From Ectocarpus siliculosus (lineage: Eukaryota > Sar > Phaeophyceae > Ectocarpales > Ectocarpaceae): 64,000 bases of DNA. The stretch is taken from the NCBI GenBank assembly GCA_000310025.1, contig FN649727.1, forward strand, positions 3,428,064 through 3,492,063, given 5' to 3'. The notes beneath the pieces are model-generated. The model made no database searches. It was not told the DNA's origin and saw only the letters and a program-made list of their open reading frames with translations. A program made the position numbers and the translations under genes. Every line of letters begins with the position of its first letter. The stretch's first letter is position 1. This document shows, piece after piece, positions 1 to 13,404 of the stretch.

Positions 1-180
1 GGGGGGGGGCCCCCCTTTTTTTTTTCAAGGGTGGGTTTGCGGGGGCAAAAGGGGGGGCGGGGCACGGGCCCTCCCTCCCTAAGGGGGGGGTTAAGAAAGT
101 TGCCCCCAGGGGCAAAAATCGCCCGCGTCCCCGGCCTTCCGGGGGGGGGGGGGGCACCACAGCTCCCGGGGGAACATGCC
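1..180. other. Low-quality contig-end sequence
   Basis: The first ~180 bases consist of long homopolymer blocks (runs of G, C and T of 7-12 bases) with no codon structure. This texture is typical of an unreliable read end at a contig edge. It closely resembles the degraded block before the N gap at 53.7-54.1 kb. Do not interpret coding frames here. Confidence 0.6.
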
Positions 181-292
181 TTTTTTTCGCCCTTTTTTTG
201 TTGTTGTGTTGTGGTTGCGACTGCCGTCCTTGAGGACGACCGGCCAACGAGAAGAAGAAATTGGCTTGTGTTTGGCCTCAACTTACGTTGGT

Positions 293-323
293 GATGGTGG
301 TGGTGGTGGTGGTGGTGGTGGTG
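293..323. repeat. (GGT)n microsatellite
   Basis: About ten GGT triplets in a row with slight irregularity. It lies in non-coding DNA beyond the 3' end of the gamma-tubulin complex gene. Confidence 0.7.
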
Positions 324-1150
324 TTAGTTGTTTTGCGAAGGTGGGGGGGGCGGCGTTCTCGCCTTGTAGCTTGCATAGAAACCCTTCGCGTTGTTGTGGT
401 ATATATTCCTTCAAGGTAGACGACGCCATGCGTCGAATATGTACATGAAAAATCTTGACCAGCCGCTGAAAGTTTCGAAAATGGCACGCAGCCACGTGTG
501 TCTACTACGCACTGAAACGTAAAATTCCGTTGAACGATTTGGCAACGTCTCAGCGGTGCTCCATCTGGATATATACGTACGTGACGTCATGATCGCCATT
601 GACAAAGATCAGTAAGCACGGTTCCGCCGGATTTGTTTCTGTTCAGTGCATCATGCGCGCAGACAAAACACACATGCAGCGTGCCTACAGCGCACTTCTG
701 CAGGCTTCATGAGACACTCTGTCTTGACCGTTTCGATTCGTTCGAGGGTATGTATGGGGCATGGGGCATGGGGCATGGGCTGACTGCCCCCATCCAGTCC
801 AACGTGTTATCGCTTGAACAGAGGCGAAGTTGCCGACCGTTTTTCTTTGGTATTTTTCTCTCATCACAGTCCAGGCACGCACCCACTCTCTGCACCCGCC
901 GACTGCCCCTGTCATCGTGGCCTACGAAACGCATCACGATCCACCGCTCGCGGGAAACAACCAAGAATACGCGGTGGCAAGCCCAGCTAACCCAGCTGCC
1001 GTGGCGAAATCCGAGCCAAAGAGGCCACCCTAGCGGCCCTCGCACGCTCGTTTCAACGACACTTAACACTAAGTTTCCAACGCAACCAAGGTCATTGTAG
1101 CCTCTCACTGCGAGCGGTCAGGATAAGTGCTAAACAGCTAGAGCCCTGGA

Positions 1151-4100
1151 CTAGACACGGGGGGCTCTTCTCTCCACCCTCCACGTCTCTTGACGCTCAA
1201 AGAAGTGGTTGAACTCGAGCTCCGTGAGCAGCTCGTTGACGTAGACGGCGCTCCTGGAACGTACCATCTGTTTATTTAGCCGCCCGTACCGTACCGTATG
1301 CATACCATGGCGCAAAAAAAAAATCGAGGCGCAAATGGAACCGGATGGGGGGCAGGAGGGAGGGGAGAAGAAAGGAGCAGGTCGACGCATTGTCAACGTC
1401 ACACGTAGGAACAACCCTATAGAGGCATGAGAGTGACGCGGCACGAGCGCCGAGGGACGAATCGGCCAATGACACACCGTCATCTGGAGTTTTTGTTAGC
1501 AATCCCAGGTTCTATGCAGCGGACCGATCGTTCGGGCAACCAACGAGTGTACGGGATAAAAGACAAGGGGTTGGGGGTACGGAAGATACTTTTAAAATTG
1601 CAACAACTCTACGGTGTGCCAACAACAGAATAAACAGCAACAGCAGCAGCTGTTTCAGCGAGGAAAGAGCTAAATAGTATAGCGGACCGACCTCCTTGAG
1701 CAGCGGAATTACGAAACCAAGCGCCGACACCAGGTCATCCCACAGCTCGTCCAGCTTCTTCAAAGACTCCCTGCACGCCTCGCCCCCCCCCTCGCCCCCG
1801 TTGCCCCCCCCATCTTCCTCCCCGCGAACAGCGCTAGGACCCTGGGTGAACCCGCTATTCGTCTCCGATGCCCCGTCAGACGATCTTCCGGATCGGTCAT
1901 CAAGCTGGATGACATACTCCCCGTATCTCGTGTTCGTGTAGTTCGTGTGTCGAGAGCGGGGAAAGGAAGGAGGCGGGGGTGAGAGCGGGAGAGAGGGGCC
2001 TACGTGCGGAAGCTTCGCATAACTCGACTTGGTCGTGATAGTTGCGCGATCAGCCGGGAGGAGGAGGAGGACGGGGCGACCAGACTCAGGGGTAACTCCG
2101 AGCACGCGAGCTTTCTTGAGAAATGCTGCATTGCTCCGTAACCTTGCACGTTTCATCCGCGAGGGACTCTACGAAAGTTGACATGAAACACGGACAACGA
2201 TAATGATAGAACCAAGTTTCAATAACATCAACAACGGCGACAGCAACAACAACAATTACAACCACCGTCACCAGCAACAACAACAACAACAACAACAAGA
2301 GAAACAACGGAAAGGACGACGCCAAACAGGCAAGCAAGGCAGAGGACACTAGTTGCTGTGCGTTACGTTACCTCTGGGAGAAGGCGATGCCAGCCTGCAG
2401 GGCGTCGAGCAGGTACGCCAGCGTTTGTCTCGTGCGCGGCAGCAAGAAACACCTGCCCCCCCACCCCCCAGCCCCCCACGCGCAAGCGAACGCAACAATC
2501 AAGGAGAGAGCCAGAGCGATACGCCAGCCGGACGGACAATTGAACGTGCGAGCCTTAGAGCGAACATTACGCCAAGGCTTGCTCTCCCCGCGCCAACTAC
2601 GCAAGGAAGAGGGCACAACAGCAGAGGACTCAATTCTCTGAACAAAGGCACGAGAGTGGCAAGAAGGAAGAACAGAATTACGCAGCACCAATATAACAGG
2701 CGGCCTCTTCTCTCACTCTCCGACCTCCTCTCTCTCTAGGACAACACCCGCATTCAACAGATCAAAGGGACACAACACAACCTTCTCTTGACCAATGGTG
2801 CATGTCCGAAGGACAACGTCAGGGTTGTACAAAGCGGGGGCGGGCGGGGGTGTACTTCTAGCCGTGCTTGCCGTTGTCGTTAGAACGGGGCAGGGCGGGG
2901 GGGGGGGCACTGTCCGAAAAGCCTTGATCCCCGAACGACAGGTTTCGCACTCTGTTTTATGCCATGGAATGTTCCATGGGATGTTCTTGACCAGCCAAGA
3001 GAGAGAGAGCTGTCGCTTCGACGCACGAAATCAAGAAAAGGTGCAATGAGTTGTACAGCAGTACCTCTCGAGGATGAGATCAAGGTAGGCCTCGTGGAGT
3101 CGGACGAAGCTCCGAAGAGAGTCGCACAGGGGTAACCGCGCCTCGAACGCAGCCCATGGCTTCACCAACGCCTGCCATGTTCCATGTATATTGTACACAC
3201 AGCAGCAGCAATGTCGAAAAAATGAAAAAAATCGAACAAAGCAATTTCTACCTTATTCTTGAGCGTTTCTCGACCACCTGTTCTCGGTTGGAGCCATGCT
3301 TGCTTCCAGCCAAGAATAGCTAGCGCGGGGGTCAAGTTGCAAAGTGGGACTTCTTCTTGCGCTCCTTCTTCTTCGTGATCTTCGCATACAACCCAAAGGC
3401 AGCGTTGAACGTGGACCGAGATTGGAACCAAAGGAAAACAGTATCCGGCGGAGAAGTCCCTCCGGGGTTAGTTACACGTACGAGTGGTGGTCCAATATCC
3501 TGCCGGAGCAGTGTTTGTCCAAAAAAACGAACGGTCGATGTCGCTATGCTGGATGTCTACATACGCAGTTGCTCGGTGTACGGTCAACTCGTACCATTTA
3601 CCACTCCTGCTACATAGCAGTCCTGCTACATAGCAGCTGAGCGACACCTGGGTGAAGGCGTAGCTTCGCACCGCTCTCGCAACTCGCAAGAACGCGAAGA
3701 GCCTGCAATGCTGCAGGTGCCGCTTGTCCAGCTCTCCCTCCGAACTCGAACGATCCCGCTGCGCGTGGCTGACAGAGCAGCGCGGGGGGAGAATCGGGAA
3801 AAGGGGGGCACCGCAGTTGTGGGAGATTGTCGTTGGTGTGACAATTTGTTGTCTGTCGGGAGGGCGGGTGGGAGCAACGAGGCATGAAAAAAAATCAGCA
3901 GCATCACGACTGGGCTAAACGCGTCATGATAATGAGTGTGCACGTCTCCTGAAGGTGCACACATGAAAAACGAGTCGTTGACAGAGTGCCAAAATAAAAA
4001 GGCTTCAGTACGCACACTTTCACTGGCCGAGCTACACCACACACACCCCTCCCGTACCTTTCTTCGTGATGGGCGTTTTGCGTCGTCCATTTACGTACGT

Positions 4101-7100
4101 GTCATATCAACGAAAGAAAACAGAGGGCCGCCATGCCCCCCGATCCCCCCCCAAAAACAAAGATATATATCTGATAGACAGATACACCACTCTGTTTGGA
4201 AACATAAAATAAGGACCATTCGAATGCTAATGTGATTGCCCCAATGGTCTCTATATTTCCCGACAGAGCGATACCTACCTACGCCTTTACCTGTGAAAAA
4301 CGTGGGCCTCCTCCAGGACGTGGTTTGTGAACTCCAGCTTGAGCAGCAGCCCCAGGGTCCTCGAGTACTTGTCCATCGACCGAGGCGGGAGCGCCACCGA
4401 GATGGGCCAGGGAAGCCGGCATTCCAACTGTTTTCGTGCACGGTTTCCATCAGCCAGTGTAGGCGTGGGGGCAGAAGAAAGAAAGAAAAGCGCAACACCG
4501 CAGTGGTGGTAGTAATTAATGTCTGTGAAATTGTCGTGTGCGCTCGCTCGCTCGCTGGAATGCTTGTGTGCCTATCGGCATTCTACCGACTCCGTTGGAT
4601 CTACAGCAGTTACAGCTTCAAGCACGCCGTGTGGCGGTCGCTTGGGTACCGTGATATGGGTGGGGGGACGCGGAGCGGGGCGGGCGGCGTTCAATGCGGG
4701 GTTATCTTTCTCTTCGTGTGCTCTCGGCGGCGCGTCGTGGCAAGGGGGGTTCGAAACGGGGCGCTTCTCTCTCTTAAAAGCGGCACCCACGCGGAGGCGG
4801 GATTCGGGAAGATCGTCTCTCTGCCTCCCTGTTGGACATAGCTGGTGGTGCCTGTTTCTGAAGGCAGCGGATACAAGTATAAAAAATAGAGGAAGAAAAG
4901 ACTGTGCACGAAATGGGACGGCCCTGGCAAACCAATCACCCATCGTCGTCACCGCCATTTTCATCATCGTCTGGGCGCCTCGACCCCGCCCATGGCTCGA
5001 GCCAATTTTTTTGCGAGACACCGCGCGGGCGGGCACGCGGCGTGTGTAGGAGTTGCGTTCACGTTGGCCGAAAGTGACGCGCATACGCCCCACGCCCCAC
5101 GCGTCAGACGACAAGACGCAATCACCTGAAGGCAGGAAAACGCCCGAAGATCTACGCAGCGCCCGTCGCGTGCGAGGGGAAACGCGGCGCAGCCGTCACC
5201 GCCGTCGGCCACCGCAGATTCATTTACTGCGCTGCTGCTGGCGCGCTGCCTGCATCCTCGGCGCTGACCTCCTGCGCCCTCCCTCCTCCACTCCCGCACA
5301 ACCTCCGGGCGGCACTCGACCAAAAAGTGCTCCAGGAGGGGGCGGTCACTGCCTGCCACGGGCGAGCGTAGCCAGCCCCCGCTATCCTTGCCAGGGCCCA
5401 CTGCCGGTCCGCCTGCGCTGCTGCCGACCGCGCCGCTCGTGTCTCTTCTTCTCCCCCCGCCGCAGCCCTCCTCGACCCCCGACATTGCCAGGGAGGATTG
5501 GAGCAGGGCCGTGAGTCGCGACCCATCCTGCAGTACGGGCGCAAAAGAATGACAAGTGATGGACGACCACGACGAAGCCGAATGTAGACGGGGTAAAGAA
5601 GTTGGTCAGTCGGAAGACGTGCTTCGCTTGAGTAAAGAGAAAAGAGGACGACATCCACCGTTCCGAAAACATCTACGGTATACGGTATGGTACGGTATAT
5701 TGCGTCGCTCGTTTCGTGGGCATCCACGTCTTTGTCGACACAGAGAAGAAGACGCCGGCGAAAGGCGTTTGTATTCTCACGAGCGAAAACATTAGCAGCA
5801 TCATCATCACCGCACCCTCCAGACGACCCCCCCCCCCCCGTCCCCCATACCGGCAAACGCCCTATTCACGAAAGAAAACCCACCTGAAGGAAGGCGGGCA
5901 CATCACGCACCACCAACCCGTCCAACATCAACAGACCAGCTGGCGAAGAGCCGCCCCCGTCTCCTCCCCCCGCGGCCGTGGTTAGAGGCAACGCCCCCAG
6001 GAGACCGAACAGCACCCCGCGGAAGCGTGAAAGCGGGGCGTCGGTCTTGGCCCCGCCGGGAGAAAGGTAGACGTCCCTCAGCACGCCTGTTCACGTCGGT
6101 TTTTCACATCCAAGGTAGGCGGGTCCGGCGGGGGGTGTCGTCCGTGAGGAGGAAAAAAAGAAACGAAGGGTCGGGAAGGGTCGGGGGACCAACAAAAAAA
6201 TGTGTTTAACTATCATACGACAGAACGTAAGCCTACAGTACCTGTGGGCAACAGCCAACGCCGCTGCCGTGTACTCTTCTACCATGAGAGGGCGGCGACA
6301 CTGACGTAAACGTGTCGACATGTGAGCGACGCGTAGTGACCGCATATCTCAGCCCCAACCAAGCAGGGCCCGGCCTGTGCTCCGTGTCGGCATGAATGAG
6401 AACCCCCGAACGTTGGCATGTCTCCACACGCTCTGCTGACAAACAACAAAATTCGCCTAGCCGATAATCCCACGACACCCTTTAGAAAGAACAACAGCTG
6501 ACACCTTGCATGCAAGCCACGACAACGACCCCTGAAAACATCCACCTGCAATGCTGACAATGCCTAGCTCGTCCGCGAACACAGACAAGCAGCTCGAGCT
6601 GGCCAGCCGGCAGTGTTCCCGGAGGGCCCCCAGGAGGCATGTCTCCAGGACCATCGTCGGCGGGAGCGCTTTCGCGACCTCGTCTTCCATGGTCGCTTCG
6701 TCTTCTTCTCCGCCACCACCACCAGGGTACCCCCCCGCCCCGCGCACGTCGCTGCTACCACCCCCGCGGCCGCGGCGGCTCATACCCGCGATGAAGCAGG
6801 ATGCTATCCTCCGTCCCCCGACGGCCGGCGACGGTCCTCGTGTGGATGGGGGCGAGGGAGGGGCGAGGGAAGGGTGCAGCGGACGCTGAAACATCGCGCC
6901 CGGCTTCAGGGCCAGCTGCGCCGTCCCTCCGAAGAAACCGAGCTCGTCATCTTGCTTCGCTCCCTCTGCAGCCGTCGCAGCAGCAGCAGCAGTAGCAGCG
7001 TCGCCATCATCGCTACCAACATCAGCCAAGGCCTCCTCGGTAACTACGTCCGGTGGCGTCGCCGGCCCACCACCGCCGCCATCGCCGAACCCACTGCTGC

Positions 7101-10100
7101 TAGTGCGTCGATCTCTAACTCCTCCAACACCAACGCCACTGCTGTCGCCACCGTCGCTGCAACCGTTAGTGACCTCCCCGCCTTCCGGTGCAGCCGCTGA
7201 CACACTGCCACTCCCGCGGATTGTTTCAGTAGCAGCAGTGGCCTCTACCTCTGTTCCCCCCATCTCCGTCGTAACACCCTCCTCTCCGGTTGTTCCGGCC
7301 GGGGACATGGCCCCCTCCTCGCTCTCCGTGCTAGCGCTATTTCTGCGATCATCCTTCCCACCGCGGCTCTCCTCGAGGTCGATGATCCCATCCAGCCCCG
7401 ACGAGGACACCGGAGAAACAGCAGCGGTGGCAGCAGCAGCATCGCCGCCACCGCCACCTCCACCACCGGAACGGCGGTCGCCTCTTCCCGTGCATCCGGC
7501 GCCATCGTCTTGATCCTTCTTCCTCGACGGGCCGGCGTCGTTTGCTCGCCGCACGCGTTCCGCAAGCCGACGGAGAGATTCCGAGAGGGTTTCCGCTAGC
7601 GAAAAGGTCTCGCTCCCCGGGGACGCCATCGCCCCCGTCCTCGCTTTCCGTGAAGGAGGCGGGGGTGGCCCGGGACGACGGGAGCCGCCGGCGTCTTTGC
7701 TGCTGCTGCCGCCGAGGGAGGCGGGTGAAGAGCTACCACCCCCGACGAGCGCCCTCACCCTCCGCATCAGCGAGATGTCTTGTCCCGCCAGGGCCACCGC
7801 GGGCGCCAGGGGCGCGAGGAACGGCGGCAAGGCCTTCGAGTGAAGCACGATCCCCGTGTCCCACACGTGCACCACAGGGTCACGACCAACAGCTGTCGCT
7901 TGGCGATTGTGACCACCAATATTGTCGGCGGCGGCGGCGGCGGCGGCGGCAGCGCGGCCGTGCCCTTCGGCACCACCGCCGCCGCCGATCCGGGAGAAGA
8001 AAAGCTCCCCGTGGGGGTCTAAAAGTCGCCCCTCGGTTATCCAGGAGTCAACAAGACGAAGGTACGGGGCAAGAACCTCGCAGAACATGTGCAAGAGCCA
8101 GCCGCGTCGCCGAGGCGCCCGCGCTGCCGTGTCGCCGACCCCGCGGGACTTCTCTGGCGGGGTTGGCCCGATTCCTACGAGCGCGCTCGACACCAGGGCG
8201 TCGTGCAGCACCGAGAGGAGCCGCCCCGTCCGCTCGTGCAGACCCGCGCCGCTGCCACCGCCCACGTGCCTCTCGGCACCCGTTCGCCGCCGCCGCCGAT
8301 TCTGCGGCCATTCACCTTCTTCTTCTTCTTCCGGAGGGGTCGCGACCCACCAGCCGGCCCCGTCCTCGACCAGCTGTCGGGTGAGTTCGAGGCTCTCAGC
8401 CTCCGGTCGCAGCAGAGAGAGAAGACCCACGATTGTCTCCCCGCTGCCGCTGCTGGTGCTGCTGCTGTCGTGCTCGACGGCAGTGTCTCGTCCTTCCCCA
8501 TGTCCTTGTTGGCGACGGTATAGCCAGCGGTCCCGGCGTGCAACGGTGTCCTCGAAGCTCTCCAGGTGGCGTCTCACGCACGCCACGAACGCCTGCGTCG
8601 TGAGCCCGTGCTCTGGGCCGCGTTCCTCGCCGCTGCCGTAGCGCTTGCTTGCGCCGCCGCCGCCGCCGCCGCTGCTGCTGCTCTCACCACGGGGAACGCG
8701 TTGGCGGAGAACCGCCGCCGCCGCCTCCGCTGCGACCGATGCCGACCCTTCGGCGTCGGTGACGAAGGCCCGCAGGTACTCCACCGTGCTGCCCACCCGC
8801 ACGAGGTCTCCGAGAACGCCCGCGAGGGCCTCCGGGGACAGGCTGGCCACCGCGAGGTCGCTCGCCGCCGACTCGCTCAAAGAAAACCATTCTTGACCCC
8901 GCCGCGCCCTCGCGCTGCCGGAGACGACATCCCACCGGTCGCCGGGCCCCCTGCTCCCCCCGCCTGTTCTCCCTCCACCGCCGGTGCCCCTCGCCCCGAC
9001 AGCACGGTGGCGTTCTTGCTGCGACAGCTGCTCGCCTCTGGTGTCCGACGCGTCGCCTCTAACCCGTCGCACGAAGATGTCTCCCGAAAGCCCCGCCAGC
9101 ATGTGCAGCGCTGCTCGGACCACCTCGGCCTCCGGGATGCTGCGACGCCGCCTCCCGACCGCCTTCCCCCCCCGGGTCTGGCACGCTTCCAGCGTTTGGC
9201 AAGGCCGCAGGAACGATGAACCATGGACATCCCCGTCGTGGGCACCGCGGCGACCGCCGAGGCTCCGAATATCGGCTCCGATGCAAGGGGATCCGTAGTT
9301 GTGACGAGCGGCGGGGGGGTGCGAGGCACGCCGGGCGAGGTTCTTGCTGTCGACCCCCGTGTTTGGAGAAGAAGAGGGTGGATAGGAGGGAGCCAGCGGC
9401 TCGACAAGTTGAGTGCTAGCGCCGTTGTTCTCGACCTTGCCCCAACGACCGGAGCGTTCCGCTTCGATTTCGCCAGCGGTGTAGCCTTTATCAGAGAGAA
9501 GCGTGGCAAAGCAGTGGCGAAACAAAATGCACGCAAGGACAGACATAACCAACGCGGAAGAGATGGGAGCGTACGCCCTGCTCTTGAACACATACTCCTA
9601 CCGAAGAACGCGGGAAACATATCTGGGATCTTGCAAAGTTCAGCGATCGCTTGCACAAAAAATGTCAAGACGAGAGGAACAACCGATCCGTCGAGGCCAG
9701 GCTTCCAAGGAGCACGTGCGCGTGTGACCTGCACTCGAAAGGCCTATCTTTATTCGTCCCCCCTCTCACTCACCAGCGGCACGCGGACTGCCTTCGCCGT
9801 CATCCTCAAACGCCTGCAGCCACTCTCGTGTCCCCCCCTCGTCGACATCCTCGACCACCGGTAGCGCCGACGAAAACGACCCGACGCCGTCCTCCTCCTC
9901 CTCCTGCTCTTCCGGTCCACCCTCTAGCTCGCTGCCCTCGTCGCTGTCGCTGCTCCACAGCCGGGACGAATCGCCCTCGAAACCGGCGAGAAGCTCGGCT
10001 GCGCCCTGCCGCTCCTCCCCCTCCTCTTCGTCCCGAGCTGGTCGGCCGCCGCCACCACCACCACCACCACCACCACCACCACCACCCTCGACGCTCTCGG

Positions 10101-11537
10101 CATCTGGAGTGTCCCCTTCCTTCTCGTCTCCCTCCACCTCCGCCTCCCTTGCGGCAGCCCACCTTTGCGAGCCCGAGAGGGCTAGAGCGAGAGCGAGCGC
10201 GGCGTAAGGGTGCTCCAGCGGCGGCGAAGCCGCCGCCGTTTTGTTGACGCCGCCCGTATCCATGCGGTGGCCCTCCACCCTCATGGGCTGAAAGAGAGGG
10301 GAGGGGGGGGGAGGTACAGCAGTGGACGACAAGCACGTACAACACGTGATGAAAGAGAGACATAGAAGAACGGCAGGACTCCGAAATTAGCGCAGGGGGG
10401 TAAAACGAGTTCGCGGCAGCCGGGGCGTTTCGACCAACAAATTATAGTATCATAGCGCGGCACACGATATGAGCGTTTCAGAGACAATTTTCAGATAGAA
10501 AACCGGAAGGGCCTGCTTTCGCGTCGTGATAGACAACAACCTCTGCAAAGGGGGTGCTAAAAACTACAACGAGCAACAACAAAAATCTCTTAGGAACCAA
10601 CAGCGAGATCACGTTTAACCTTACCTTGCCGGTTAGGCTAGAGGCTAGCAGGAGCAACCGCGTTGCGTTCACGGTCTTGCCGTGCATCACAAACTTCTCG
10701 GCGAAGCTGCAGATTGCTGCCTCAACCTGCCAGGTATGTATGTTAGTCGATTTAATTGACGGCAACCAGCTTGTACCGCGCAAACGGCATACGAGGGGTC
10801 AATGGCTTGATCGAAACATACGGCGGTTGTTCCTGGCACCAACCACTACATGTAACGACGGAGCGACTCTACTACCCTTGCTGTGTAACTGCTGTCAAGT
10901 TTCGTGCACACGGCTCATGTATGTGCAGTATTAGTGTACTGTAGTGCACACCAATAGATTCGCACGCGAACATGCCCCTTGCTTACACGATAGAGCACCA
11001 AAAATGCGCCCACTAGAACAAAGGTTTGGCCGTTGGTTTTGGTGAGATGTTTGGGTTGGGGCTTGAGTTATGCCGCATCTTGTAGGTGCGTGGGGAAGAC
11101 CGGTAAGCGCACACTTGCTTCTCGTACTAAAGAACATCTTGTGTTTGAAGAGGACGACTACTGCTGTACCCGATTAGACTTAATAATGGAGTAGGTGGCA
11201 TAACACGGTTATGAGCATGTAGATATAAATCGCACGCACGCAACAGAAAGAGAGAGACTGCACAGCACGTTAGCACGTGCACGCAACCCACGGAAGAGTG
11301 TTGACTACACGGAGCAGTGTACAGACTCTGAGAGGAGCAATGCTGTAGACGACAGGCGCAGCTAACCTTGTTGCTCTCGGCGTCCATGTGGTCATGATGT
11401 GCCAGGGAGCTCGCCGCGAACGACAGGGCCACTTCATGCTCTGCAGAGCCCGATGGAACACCAAGGTGGTCCACGACCTCAGCCAGGAGCCGTTCTCGTC
11501 GCTCGTCCAGCTCCAGCAGATAGGAAGAGGCCGCCAT
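1151..11537 (-). CDS. Gamma-tubulin complex component, GCP5/GCP6-like (Spc97/Spc98 family)
   Basis: GCPs form the gamma-tubulin ring complex that nucleates microtubules. I traced these exons with matching phases: 11537-11367 (start at MAASSYLLEL; an upstream ATG at 11591 is possible), 10726-10625, 10287-9774, 9485-6546 (980 codons), 6086-5884, 5527-5126, 4427-4291, 3768-3648, 3171-3065, 2452-2372, one ending at 1692 whose start near 1.9 kb is uncertain, and 1267-1151 with the stop. The large exon holds the N-terminal GRIP motif: LVDSWITEGRLLDPHGELFF, then VWDTGIVLHSKALPPFL. It continues with a long Ser/Gly/Glu-rich insert and the start of the C-terminal GRIP domain (LREHCRLASSSCLSVFADEL). Later exons give LPWPISVALPPRSMDKYSRT, HLQHCRLFAFLRVARAVRSY, FVRLHEAYLDLILER and finally VYVNELLTELEFNHFF, the expected gamma-tubulin-binding domain order. 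The length of ~1700 residues and the inter-domain insert favour GCP6 over GCP5, but I cannot separate them. An exon near 2.1 kb may be missing, and the acceptor at 9486 (AAAG) is weak. Confidence 0.88.
2272..2298. repeat. (CAA)n microsatellite
   Basis: A short run of CAA/AAC triplets inside an intron of the minus-strand GCP gene. Confidence 0.7.
10049..10086 (-). repeat. Coding triplet repeat encoding poly-Gly
   Basis: A CCA/ACC run that is read on the minus strand as GGT codons inside the third GCP exon. It gives a Gly tract between acidic low-complexity segments. It is likely length-variable between strains. Confidence 0.7.
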
Positions 11538-11591
11538 GCTGGTGGGTTGTCCCGCGGCAGCTGCTGCTGTAACTGCTGTGTACGATTTCAA

Positions 11592-13359
11592 ATTTCAAAC
11601 AGCTGACCTTACTCTGTAATCGGCGACGACAAGGAAGAACACGGACGGAATTCCTATTTTCGGAGCCTAAAAAGGCTTCATCTGCATGGATGATACGAGG
11701 GAGAAGAAGCACACCTCTGGTGGTCGTTGGCTGGTGAACAGAGAACAAGAGCGAGGCCAGAGAAAAGGACCAAACGACCTGGTCACACCACCCACAACCG
11801 CAATACACCTACCTTATATGTGAGAACAACCAGGTACCCATTTCAAAATGTTTCCTAGCTACGGGGCCCCGGCGACGGATTGCCAAAGGGATCATTGCCG
11901 GGCAACCCCACTCCACTATTTCGTTCCAAGTTCTGGCTGTGCGTTCGTGGGGAATACCATGCCCGCGGAGTGGGATGGAGACAGGCAAAGAGTGCGAGCG
12001 CGAGCCCAGCGCAAGATGGGTCTGTGGGCCATCCTGTCTATGTGCATGGTGTGCCTCTTCCTCTACTTGAAAGTCGTGACACATCGGAAGGTACGCTGGT
12101 GCGCTGCTAGTCGATCCCTCCGCATTCTTGTTTGTTCGCACAACAACCAGGAACTGCTGCACACTCTGACTGATCCATGCCGGTGGTACGTGTGCTTTCA
12201 TGTCTCTGTCTTGAAAACTATCGACACCAGTAAGCTGCGCACGCTTGTGGTGTGACACTCTTGTCGTACATACAGCACACTGCTCTCAGGAAATTCAAAA
12301 CTCATTGTAGACTAGTCCCCAAGAAGAGCTTTTTTTTTCTCGAGTCTCTTGTCTCTTGTCTTGTCTCCGTACCTACCTCCTCATAACAACTGCGCGGACC
12401 CTATCCTTCCCATGAGTTACCCTGCCTCCTTTGCTTGACGGACGGACGGACGCGAGCGTACGCATGTTCATGTCTTGTATGCACAAGTATTGATGTAAAC
12501 GGTCCATTATTTTCCACAAACGAGTCATGACTGCAACAGCAGGAGATATGCATAGGGTTAGTCTACCTCTTTTACTGCAGTGACAGGAGCAGCAGCGGCA
12601 GGACTCCTGAACCACCCCAAAGATTTCTGGTACTTTATTTCAAGCATTTTTTTTTCTCCCGCTTCAGCTTCAGTACCCCCCTTTCTTCGCGGGTGATCCC
12701 AGCTGGTCGGGTGTGTGCTGACCCCTACTAGTAGCGAAAGTGAAGGAAGTCGAAGTCTGACAACGCCCTGAAAGATTGATGCCATGACACGCACCACAAC
12801 CACACGCCTTCAACGGCAGGCAGCTGGCAGACCCTTCGTGACTGCCGTCCACGCATCGAAACCCATCTGTAGCGGCGGATGTTGGGAGTTCGAACCCCGA
12901 CGAGGTGTGCTTGTTCCGCGACTTCCGACGCGCTTGTTCGCCACACTTACAGTGTATAGTGTATGCATACTTGAGGGGAAGGACGCTGAACCTTACCGTA
13001 CGTGCGGGTGCGCAATGACCTGGTGACCCTGCAAACGGAGCACGGAACGCGGAACGCAGATTCGCGGATTCTCTGCGGATTCACCGATTTTCAGTGTTTT
13101 TCCGGGGGTACGATGGTTTTTCAGTGGGAAGACGGTAACAACTCAACCACACTCGGAGGTTGAGTAACTACTTCAACTAATAGCTAACTTCAACTGCTTG
13201 GAGTACAATGCATGTACAGAATAGATTACTAACCATCGTGCCCTATTGAACGAAGGAAATCTGCGGTTTGTGGAGCGGGATCGAATCGTACAGCAGTGGC
13301 AAGTAAGAAATACGTTGTTGGGAATAGGACAAGCAGGGACGGTCATGACGTATACGCTT

Positions 13360-13404
<45 letters not shown>

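Noticed and set aside
3300-3440. Minus-strand frame TFNAAFGLYAKITKKKERKK as a GCP exon
   Set aside because: The neighbouring exons 3768-3648 and 3171-3065 join in phase 0 without it and match the family order.
6551-9298. Several long plus-strand ORFs opposite the big GCP exon
   Set aside because: They are GC-rich antisense shadows of the 980-codon exon and carry only Arg/Pro/Ser low-complexity sequence.
12880-12910. Box-B-like word AGTTCGAACCCC suggesting a tRNA
   Set aside because: The loop would be nine bases, and there is no D-arm, anticodon arm or acceptor stem around it.
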